A DNA stretch of 64,000 nucleotides, from positions 9,175,501 through 9,239,500 of the forward strand of contig NC_092669.1 in NCBI RefSeq assembly GCF_032118995.1, in the 5' to 3' direction. Source of the stretch: Asterias amurensis (lineage: Eukaryota; Echinodermata; Asteroidea; Forcipulatida; Asteriidae). The notes beneath the pieces are model-generated. The model made no database searches. It saw nothing but the letters and a program-made list of their open reading frames with translations, and was not told the DNA's origin. Shown piece after piece: positions 55,379 to 64,000 of this stretch (position 1 is the first letter of the stretch; each line of letters begins with the position of its first letter). The position numbers and the translations under genes were made by a program.

Positions 55379-58300
55379 TCACAGCAACCTCCCTCTACAC
55401 TCTGCTGAACCACATAGACATATCAAGGATTTACCAGGTACACTACCAACATCATAATTATAATCCCATGTCAGCTCAGATCCAGCTCGCACATATCTGT
55501 AAGAAATGATACATGAAGTTACAACATTAAACTGAAATGGATATTGCACACAAAGCTGTCAGTACATATGAGCAAGTATCAGTGTTATGTGATCAGGGCC
55601 CAATTTCAGGGCTCTGCTTACAAAAGCACAGAATCGGCGCTTACGGAAGCAGGGAATTCTGTGACAACGGAAAGCGTATTTCACAGATTAACGGTGAATT
55701 TTGGCTTCTGCATGTGCGTACTCAACGTTACCAGGCATTCTACGCTTACAAGGCTAGCGCAGAAAGTCGGCGCTTGTACGTAATCAGGAAATGTGATCCT
55801 AAGCGCAGAATTCGGCGGTATAAGCAGAGCCATGAAATTGGGCCATGTACAACGAAGTACACAGTCTAATTTTTCTTGAAATGAAGTATTTTCTGACCAA
55901 ATGTTATTTGTCTCAGTTTGTTAATAGATTTAAAGTGTATACCAAAGCAAACTCTAATAAAAATCTCCAGCTGGTCATGGTTTAATGTTTAATCTGTGCT
56001 TACATGTATGTACTTTGGTTTCAAACTAGACATGTGGACAAGTCGTTAATGGTCTGCTGCAGTGACATAGTCGAGTTGTGGCAGCGCTCTCGCGAGATCA
56101 CTGCCAGCAGTCTCCGCGAGAATACCGCGGGAATCGCAAGGAAATTTCGGAATAGAGTCAGAACGATATCACCGCGACAGACATTGAACGACTTGTCCAC
56201 AAGTCTAGCTTCACTTACCAGAACCCCTAGTCATTTTTTGCATGGGTACCAGCAGTGAATATGCATGATTGTTTGGATTGTATGTTTGTATGTGCAGTAG
56301 TTATTGACTTTGCAAAAAAGCCATTTCAATTGGTTGAAAAATACAATGAAAATGAACACACAATGAACATGAACACATAATGAACATGAACACATAATGA
56401 ACATGAACACATAATGAACATGAACACATCATGGACATGAACACATAATGAACATGAACACATAATGAACATGAACGCATAATGAACATGAACGCATAAT
56501 GAACATGAACGCATAATGAACATGAACACATCATGGACATGAACACATCATGGACATGAACACATCATGGACATGAACACATAATGAACATGAACACATA
56601 ATGAACATGAACACATCATGGACATGAACACATAATGAACATGAACACATCATGGACATGAACGCATAATGAACATGAACACATAATGAACATGAACACA
56701 TCATGGACATGAACACATCATGAACATGAACACATCATGGACATGAACACATCATGAACATGAACACATCATGACATGAACACATAATGAACATGAACAC
56801 ATAATGAACATGAACACATAATGAACATGAACACATAATGAACATGAACACATCATGGACATGAACACATCATGGACATGAACACATAATGAACATGAAC
56901 ACATCATGGACATGAACACATCATGAACATGAACACATCATGGACATGAACACATCATGAACATGAACACATCATGGACATGAACACATAATGAACATGA
57001 ACACATAATGAACATGAACACATAATGAACATGAACACATAATGGACATGAACACATCATGGACATGAACACATCATGGACATGAACACATAATGAACAT
57101 GAACACATCATGGACATGAACACATCATGAACATGAACACATCATGGACATGAACACATCATGAACATGAACACATCATGGACATGAACACATCATGAAC
57201 ATGAACACATAATGAACATGAACACATAATGAACATGAACACATCATGGACATGAACGCATAATGAACATGTGCACATGTTCATGATAACTAGAAATACG
57301 TTTTTATCTTCAAGCAAACTTGAGTCCTCGAATCCGAGTGGTCAATCCCTAGCGACAAAAGGTCTGGTTTAAATCTTTATCTTCCAGTACGCACTAATCA
57401 TCCAATCAGATGCTTGAAACCAGAGTGTGATATCAGATGATAACCTACTCCCAGTTTTTATATTGCACTAGTGTTTTTTATATTGTGAGTGTCATAGCGT
57501 CACCCTCTGCAAGCGGTTAGTGTAACGAAAATTACATTCTAAACTTTGGGCATGCAAAACCAAAAGCAAAAACATAACCTACATGTAACCTCATTGACTA
57601 AATGAGGCTGGAAGATAAATTCATTATCACACTCTCGCTCTTGGAATACAAAAAAATATATCGAGATAGTGACATTGTTTTGACTGTTGAATGAAAACTG
57701 ATTGAGCCGGGTGTTAAAATGAATTGATTTTTGATACAATTGAGCAGGAAACCCTATAGAATGTGGTTTGTTTGTACTGGTCCTTGCTCTGTGATCAAAC
57801 AACATCACTTCAATAATGAATCAAACATATAGAGATATACTTTACTTTTTTGCAAAGAATGCAACCCATGGGAAGCGAAGATCATGAGAGTCCACAAATA
57901 CACTCTGTACAAACACGTTAGGATTGCAGCTATGCTGTAACGAGAAACAATACAATAACACATGTATTACAAACATCATACAAACCTGTGCTAAAAACAG
58001 TCTACCAAAATTATTATCCCCCCCCAAGTGAACTATGTCAGTGTACAGCACCAAGAGAATAGAGAGAAGTTGTTTTGCAACTTGTGAATATACTACATGT
58101 ACAGGGGTCGATTTCACAAAGAGTTAGGACTCATCTTATCTCGAGTTAGGACGAGTAACTCGTCCTAACTTCGGATTTATCTTAAGGTCTGCATGCTACA
58201 GTGCAGGGTTGGGACTCATCCTAAGTCCTAAGATTAATCTTAAGTTAGGAGGAGTTTTGTGAAATCGACGGCATATTGAAATCCCCAAGAAACAACTAAT

Positions 58301-60296
58301 CACTGTATTTTTAAATACTGCAATACAGAGTCAGTATCAAATACAGGGATTAGTTGTTTCTTGGGGATTTCAACGTGCCGTCGATTTCAACACCTTTGGC
58401 TGCAATGTGTTTTTAACAATAAACCAATTAATAGTATAAAAAAAATACTATCAACATTTAGTTTCTATGCAATTATTTTGAGTATAATTACAAATAGTGT
58501 CTAGTACCTTTAAAGAAACTCTTTGTGGTGATACTGACTCTGTATTGCAGTGTTGATAGTATTTTTTTATACTATTAATTGGTTTATTGTTAAAAACACA
58601 TTGCAGCCAAAGGCTGAATTACATGCAATTTACAAAGAAGAAAAGAAAGAGAGTATAAAACATTGTGAGAAACAGCTCCCTCTAATGTAATAGTTTTTGA
58701 GAAAGAGGGAATTTTTCAAATGATTAAAGACTTCAGCTGAACAGGATGCCCGGTTACCCAGTTAGTTTCTATGCTAACAATTATTTTGAGTATAGTTACA
58801 AATAGTGTCTAGTACCTTTAAAGAAACTACATGTATTGTGCATATGAAAAGCACACAAAGTACATGTAATGCAGAATGTTTTTTCTTTCATTATTCTCTT
58901 GAAAATTCGATTACCAATTGAGTCCAATTTTTCACAGGTTTGTTATTTTATGCATACATGTCTGTTGGGTTACACCAAGTGAGAATACTGGTCTTTGACA
59001 ATACCAAACGTGTCTACAACAAATCTGTTTTGACCAAGATGCTAAAGATATCCAACTTACATTGAGGTATCTACCTAGATTACCAATGAACTTAGCATCC
59101 ATCACATGGCCTGAAGACTCCGCAAAGAACGACCTGGTACGAATATTCAAAGGTCTCTCAATCTCCTTACCTAGTAGATCAAAAACATATCAACAGGTTC
59201 AAGTCAGGGATGTCATACTGTAGGCTGTTGAAAAAACAAACCTGGGGCCCATTTCACAAAGAGTTAGAAACTAGTCCTATCTTAGGACTAGTACTAGGAG
59301 ATACAAAAAAACTTAAGGCTAGTACTACTAGTCCTAACTTGAGATAAGACTAGTCCCAACTCTTTGTGAAATCCAGCCCTGAATTATGAGTGCAAAGCGA
59401 GGGGGGAAGCTTCAGAGTGCAAAGCCTGCTGTAATTCATTTATCTTTGGTTTTGAAAGCCCTACTCTGTAATCTGGGGTGTTCCGTATGGTTTTATCTTC
59501 TTATTTGTATAAATTTTATCTACGTTATCAAAAAAAACTAAAAAAACCTTTTATTTTTGGTTTTGCTATTAGTTTATTTTTTTTGAGGTTGCGGGTTAAC
59601 ACAAACAGATTTCCGATTCAAAATGTAGAAATCCCATCCCATCCCAAGTCCATTTGAAAATAAATGGTTGCTAATGCATTAATGTAAAGCACATTGAGAC
59701 GTTATTGTGAAATGAGCAAAATAAGAACTAGTTATTATTATTAGGTAACCTAAAACTTTAGTGAAGTGACAGAGCACAGAATTCCCTGCTTCCCTAAGCA
59801 CCAATTTTGTGCAGAGCAATGATATTGGGCCCTGGTCGTTAGTGTGACTGGGTGGGTAGAACTAAAGCCGGCCATGGGTTGACTTACGATTTTCTTTCAC
59901 CCATGACAAACCGGCGGCAATGCGCAGACAAAATATGCTTAGGACACAACAACTGAGAAATCTTGCCCCTGCGATTGGTTCCTGACCGTCGGAATCACGT
60001 CGTACAAGTCGAAACTGTTTCAGATTGTCTTAAAATCATCGCAGTTACGCTCAGGTCGTAAATAATTGCCGACTGAAAAGTTCCCGATGGTCTTAGCTCA
60101 GGCGTAGTGTGATCCTGAAAAGTCAGTCGCCGACTGTTTTTTGTTGACGCAAGGTCGGCCTGAGGCCAGCTTAAGACTTGGACTCAGATTAGGAGAAGGG
60201 ACTTATACTCAGACAGCTCTGTGTTATACCATTAATCACATAACTCACTCTTATCTTCTACAATAGGTGAGACTGCGGTACCTTCTTCATTGCCAT
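55379..60296 (-). CDS. SETDB1: SETDB1-type histone H3K9 methyltransferase, C-terminal SET/post-SET exons (5' partial)
   Basis: Methylates H3K9 for heterochromatin and silencing. Four minus-strand exons with GT/AG borders and consistent phases: 60296-60249, 59170-59061, 57934-57846, 55496-55379 (TGA at 55381-55379). The first encodes an acidic linker ([15 protein letters not shown]), likely the end of the insertion that bifurcates the SETDB1 SET domain. The next carries [14 protein letters not shown], then [18 protein letters not shown] and RFPWVAFFA, the SAM/substrate core. The last has [12 protein letters not shown] and the post-SET Cys cluster [13 protein letters not shown] at the very C terminus, as in SETDB1. 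The NHSC signature is split exactly at an intron. HDLRFPW and NLGRYL favour SETDB1 over SETDB2. Upstream exons are beyond 64000 or not recognised, so the BEL element at 61.7-64 kb probably sits in an intron of this gene. Confidence 0.88.
55594..55856. repeat. MITE with gggcccaatttca ends, SETDB1 last intron
   Basis: Left end agggcccaatttcagggctc tgctta and right end taagcagagccatgaaattg ggcc are inverted. It carries several gcgcagaat / gcttacg words. An open frame through it is fortuitous. Confidence 0.7.
56025..56212. repeat. MITE with 22-bp inverted ends
   Basis: ctagacatgtggacaagtcg tt and aacgacttgtccacaagtct ag bracket a CpG-rich interior (tctcgcgagatc, ctccgcgagaat, accgcggg). About 185 bp, non-coding. 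Confidence 0.75.
56343..57275 (+). repeat. 17-bp minisatellite, about 55 copies, SETDB1 last intron
   Basis: Units of atgaacatgaacacata with variants tcatggac and gcgcat-type (acgcata). Variant units alternate in higher-order blocks. Frames through it give only simple repeats. Confidence 0.95.
58106..58272. repeat. Family F MITE
   Basis: ggtcgatttcacaaagagtt aggactcat at the left and ggaggagttttgtgaaatcg ac at the right, inverted. Internal foldback at ttaggacgagtaactcgtcctaa. Confidence 0.75.
58267..58615. repeat. Nested inverted duplications in SETDB1 intron
   Basis: Pair 1: gaaatccccaagaaacaact aatc near 58280 against gattagttgtttcttgggga tttc near 58347. Pair 2: tgtttttaacaataaaccaa ttaatag near 58408 against ctattaattggtttattgtt aaaaaca near 58573. 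Pair 3: tactgcaatacagagtcagt at near 58317 against atactgactctgtattgcag near 58533. The pairs overlap and interlock. Confidence 0.8.
58633..59015. repeat. Family A MITE fragments, rearranged
   Basis: Pieces with gtataaaacattgtgagaaa cagctccctc, tttgagtatagttacaaatagtgtctag, accaattgagtccaattttt cacagg and gggttacaccaagtgagaat actgg occur in rearranged order; part (gagtata.ttacaaatagtgtctagtacc) is also present at 58478-58513. Confidence 0.6.
59242..59390. repeat. Family F MITE
   Basis: ggggcccatttcacaaagag ttag and gactagtcccaactctttgt gaaatccagccc are inverted, with actagtcctatcttaggact agt foldbacks inside. In the SETDB1 intron between the exons 60249-60296 and 59061-59170. Confidence 0.75.
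59655..59745 (+). mobile_element. SINE 3' tail fragment
   Basis: taatgtaaagcacattgaga cgttattgtgaaatgagcaa aataagaac followed by (ATT)n matches the tail of the SINE at 17984. Confidence 0.55.
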
Positions 60297-60619
60297 CTGT
60301 AGGAATATCAAAGAAAACAAACACTAGTTAGGATTATAACACACATCTTGCTTGTTCTGTATTCTGGTTGGCTGAAACTCGGTCATGTGGGATGAACTAC
60401 ATGTATAGTCTAGTGATCGCGCGCAGGTTTTGCGGCAAATAATGCCCTACCGGCACTAGTCTTTTAAAATAGTGCCTGGTTACAGCGCCCTCTCTTGATG
60501 TGAACAGTGAAGAGCAACTAAAAAACTTCCTTTCCTTTCCCCCTCTACAGTCCATACGAATGTAGGTTTGGGTATCATCCATCAAAAGCCTGGCTGGTAG
60601 AGCAGAGAGCACTACCTCT

Positions 60620-60814
60620 CAACTTTACCAAGAAATCATGAGAATCCAGCAGCTCCAAGAAACTAGAACGAGGAGGTCTTGGGGTGACAGGTCTTTCTCT
60701 GCAGCAGCCCCACTTTTGAGGAATGCACTTCCCACATACGTCAAATCTAGCATAACTACAGAATTGTTCCACAAGCATCTGAAAACATACCTGATGAAGG
60801 AATCCAGCGATTAA
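60620..60814 (+). mobile_element. Non-LTR retrotransposon (LINE) reverse-transcriptase C-terminal remnant
   Basis: A 64-codon frame ending in TAA encodes SWGDRSFSAAAPLLRNALP followed by a HKHLKTYLM-like end, the typical extreme C terminus of CR1/L2/Jockey-like LINE ORF2 proteins. Everything 5' of it is missing, as expected for 5'-truncated insertion. It lies just upstream of the BEL element, in the presumed SETDB1 intron. Confidence 0.75.
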
Positions 60815-61668
60815 GGCTGTCATTTCCATACTTACTTTCAGTCATTGTTTCGCTAATTACTGTTTCTAGTTTTTTCTTGTGCGCCTTGGGTGCCATTTTA
60901 GGCAAATATGTCGTGTAAGGACCAAATTCTAGGCCCAGCAGAGTTTTTGTAAAGTTTAAGAGTTGCAGGCTTATGCAAATCAGTTTGTGCCTGCTTGAGT
61001 GAACATTGACCTCTGGCAGTGCTATAGCATGGTAAGGTGTGGCTCACTAGCCTACAGGAGTTCATACAGTGAACATATGTGTTAAGTCTATAGTGGCCAG
61101 GCAGACAGTGTGGCAATTTGTGCTGTTACTTTTGGTGAGTTAAATCTTTTGCTTTGTTTCATTTTAGTAAATGTGGAATATACTGTGCTTATTTATATTT
61201 GATACTGTCATTCCAGAGATTTGAGAGACCTTTAATCAGTAAATTTTGATGTACTTTGGAAGCTCATTTTAGGATTTTGTGCAAGTATTCACAGTAGTAG
61301 ATTTTCCAAATTTCAATTGTACTACATTTTATTGTTTTTCCAATTGTGTTCACCCTTTCACACTGCAAGGATTAATGATTTAAAACAGTTAATTTGTTCC
61401 AAAGTTTATTTATTTCTTGTTAAACAATATATTTATAAGTGTTATTTATTTGTGGTTTATTACAGCTAATCGGTTTATGCGGTTTGCGGTTTACGGTTTC
61501 ACGATTTCATAGAGATTACAGAAGTTTGGAAGTAGATGTTTTGTGTTGGAATTGAGAAGCTGGATCCAATAAACTGATATTAGCAAACAACAAATTGTGT
61601 GTTGATTTGAACTTTGAGCTGGACCACTATAGCATTAGCAAAAAGACAGTTGTAATTTGGCATTGACA

Positions 61669-64000
61669 ATGACGTCTAAACGTAAGAAGAAAGCTACACA
61701 GAAAGGTGCTGCCTATAATAAAGAGTTCAAGTACAAGCGATTAGGAGAGGCTTGGAGAGCTGCTAAATTGAAGTCTGATTCCCTTCGAGACAAGTTGGGA
61801 ACCAATCCGTCTCTTGATGAAACAAAGGACGCATATAAGGAATGGATGGATGTCTTTGAGGAGTTCATGAAATGTTATGATGATTACTGCCAGTGGCTGA
61901 GTGACGTTGAACGTCTACAATTTGAGGAGGATTGGTACACGGATAAGGAGGTCTGGCTTTCAAACGTAAACCAAAAGATTCAAGATTGGTTGGTCAAGCA
62001 AGAAGCTCCAATGTCGTCAAAATCTTCTAGATCATCAAAACGGTCAAAAGCATCCCAGTTACTCATTGAAGAAGAGCAGAAGAAAGTAGAGCTACTCACA
62101 CGCCAGAAGGCTTTGAAAGCGATGCAAGCTCTTGAGATTGAAAAGATGAAGTTGAAACAACTAGAAGAAGAAATTGAGATTAAGACTGAAGTTGCTGTGG
62201 CCGAGGCGAAGTGTAAGGTCTTGGAGAAGTTAGAAAAGACAAGCAGAAATTGTAGTGAAGTTACAAGGGCCTCGGATGGGGGATCTGAATTGAACGCCGG
62301 TGCAGCCGTAAAAGAAACCAAACCTGACATATCCAAAGATGCTACAGGGGATGGTGAAAGGCCAAGTTCAGAGAAAGCCTCGGAGACTGCAGCTCATTGG
62401 ATGGACTCCTTCGAGAAATTCTTAGATCAGTATGACGTTGCTGCTCTAAATAAACCGCCTCCAAAACCTGAGCCTAAGACCGCCGGTACTCCACTGTTAC
62501 AGCAACCGGCAAGTCAGCCTCGACAAGAAGTCCCTGATGTCAGTGGTGTACAACAAATCGTTGATGGTGTTGCACAGCCTCGTCAGTCCACAGGTAGACA
62601 ACGTCAAGATTCTGTCAATGAGGATGTACAGCCCACGAGCCACCAAGATGGGGTAGCAGTGATTAAAGATGACGTGGGTGGTCAATCCGTGAATGAGATG
62701 ATTAGGCATTTGCAACGACCAAAAATCGAGATGGAAAGATTCAGCGGTGAGGCGATTGAGTATAAGCGCTTTATGAGGATGTTTAGCGCCAGAATTGCTA
62801 AGTTGTGTGACACTGACGATGAGCGGCTTTATTACCTCGAGCAGTTTACTACAGGCGAGGCACACCAAATAGTTACTGGATACAGTTATCTGGATGGCCC
62901 TACTGGCTACGCAGCAGCCGTCAAGGAGCTGACAGAACGATATGGAAATCCGGAGGTGATAGCTAATGCATTCATCAAGAAAGCTGCTTCATGGCCGCAA
63001 ATCAAGGCAGATAACCCGAAGGCTCTCGATGGTTTTGCAATCTTTCTTCAGGAGTGTGAGAGTGCCGTCAAATGCGTTGGTAGTTTGCAGTACTTGGAGC
63101 ATAGTGAGAACATCAAGTCCATGGTGATGAAGCTACCTTACAATTATCATGACAGATGGAGGTCTCGTGTGCAGCAGTGCAAGTACAAAGGAGAAATGGT
63201 AAAGTTTCATCATCTAGTAGAATTTGTCAGGTTCGAGTCCAAGAAGGTTAACGACCCTGTTTATGGTAGAGATGCTTTGTCAACCACAAGCCAGAAGAAA
63301 CCCGCCAATCGTTGTGACACCAGGCCTAAAATCACCATGGCAACAAGTGAAACTACGGATCTCAATACCGCTAAGGATGTTGACAAGGTGTGTTGGTCTT
63401 GTGGTGGTTCACATTTGTTGATAGGATGCTCCAAATTGCGAGAACAACCTTGGAGTGAGCGCATCGAGTTTCTGAGAAAGCGGCGTCTTTGTTTTGGTTG
63501 TCTTAAGATGGGGCACATGAAGAGGACATGCAACAGGAAGGCTACGTGTGATGTTTGCAAGGGTCGACACCCTACTCTTCTTCACATAAATCAGAATGAT
63601 ACTTCAAGGCCTGCACAGTTTTCAAGAAACGTGAGGGATTCAAGTGCCGTGCCTGGGAGTAACATCGGTTGTGAGTATACCAACGTAGCATGTGACAACG
63701 AAAATGAGAACCAATGTACGATGGCTATCGTCCCAGTTCGTGTGAGGCTTGCTCATGGGTTAAATGATGTTGTAACTTATGCATTCCTGGATCCTGGAAG
63801 TAGCGTGTCATTCTGCAGTGAATCTCTGATGAAGAAGTTATGTGGCGTGGGCAGACGAATGCACATTAGACTGGACACCATGGGAGAGCCGCACAACATG
63901 GATACTTACTTGATTGAAGGCTTAGAAGTACGGTGTTTAAATGGTAGTTCTACAGTCAAAGTCAATATTCCGAGGGTCTACACCAAGGATAAACTTCCTG
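61669..64000 (+). mobile_element. BEL/Pao-type LTR retrotransposon: gag and start of protease (open at window end)
   Basis: One uninterrupted reading frame from ATG 61669 to the last base (777 codons); an in-frame TAG lies shortly upstream. Order: basic N terminus (about 1-20); long charged coiled-coil-like region with a Ser-rich patch (about 105-210); a hydrophilic linker; a DUF1759-like gag core (about 350-480, with WPQIKADNPKAL). Then three Cys/His knuckles: CWSCGGSH from residue 575, the canonical CX2CX4HX4C CFGCLKMGHMKRTC from 608, and CDVCKGRH after it. Then a DUF1758-like aspartic protease start with FLDPGSSVSFC near residue 706. This order is diagnostic of BEL/Pao. The RT, RNase H and integrase lie beyond the window. 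The frame is intact, so the copy may be young. It is antisense to SETDB1. LTR limits were not determined; an AATAAA is at 61568. Confidence 0.88.

Noticed and set aside
55537..55869. 110-codon plus-strand frame
   Set aside because: Runs through a MITE with gggcccaatttca ends in the SETDB1 intron; no family resemblance.
56301..57123. Met/Cys/Val/His-rich minus-strand frames
   Set aside because: Arise from the 17-bp minisatellite in the last SETDB1 intron.
61980..63560. Three minus-strand frames of 99-123 codons
   Set aside because: Antisense to the intact BEL/Pao gag frame, with no similarity of their own.

Overview
This is a eukaryotic, intron-rich, AT-rich window, most likely from an echinoderm or another marine invertebrate deuterostome. 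The reasons are small phase-conserved coding exons separated by 0.3-2.5 kb introns, vertebrate-like gene families, and a dense load of palindromic MITEs, tRNA-derived SINEs, 5'-truncated LINEs, Penelope-type ribozyme motifs and a BEL/Pao element. The species assignment is inference from style and repeat content; no ribosomal or mitochondrial marker is present.

Four protein genes can be reconstructed exon by exon. (1) CECR2, the bromodomain/ISWI-complex scaffold, lies on + (493-14671, 8 exons, 5' end outside the window). (2) ADA2/CECR1, the secreted adenosine deaminase, is complete on - (27052-37445, 9 exons, 513 aa, with signal-peptide exon and metal/catalytic motifs). (3) A complete BTB-BACK-Kelch protein is on + (42107-47553, 3 coding exons, 596 aa). 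(4) The C-terminal half of a SETDB1-type H3K9 methyltransferase is on - (55379-60296, 4 exons seen, 5' part outside). CECR2 and ADA2 are neighbours in the human cat-eye-syndrome region, so their tail-to-tail adjacency here looks like ancient linkage with one gene inverted.

Layout: 1-14.7 kb CECR2 with MITEs, SINEs and an interstitial TTAGGG tract in its introns. 14.7-27 kb is the convergent CECR2/ADA2 intergenic region, filled with minisatellites (21-, 43-, 45- and 39-bp units), SINEs, a LINE remnant and a Penelope ribozyme-like motif. 27-37.5 kb is ADA2, with a G-rich 37-bp minisatellite in intron 5. 37.6-41.6 kb is a rearranged zone: an inverted copy of ADA2 exon 2 fused to a direct copy of intron 1, a Tc1/mariner-like non-autonomous element, a 407-bp near-perfect palindrome, and a LINE remnant. 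42.1-47.6 kb is the Kelch gene, whose last intron holds two hAT-type elements with exact 8-bp target duplications nested in SINEs. 47.6-55 kb is repeat-rich intergenic DNA. 55.4-60.3 kb is SETDB1 with a 17-bp minisatellite and nested inverted duplications. 60.6-64 kb holds a LINE tail and the gag-protease part of a BEL/Pao retrotransposon that runs off the window.

The genes are not an operon and need not act together. Two are chromatin factors, one is extracellular purine metabolism and one is probably a Cullin-3 adaptor. The most unusual content is structural: repeated formation of inverted duplications with tiny spacers, including one that captured a host exon.
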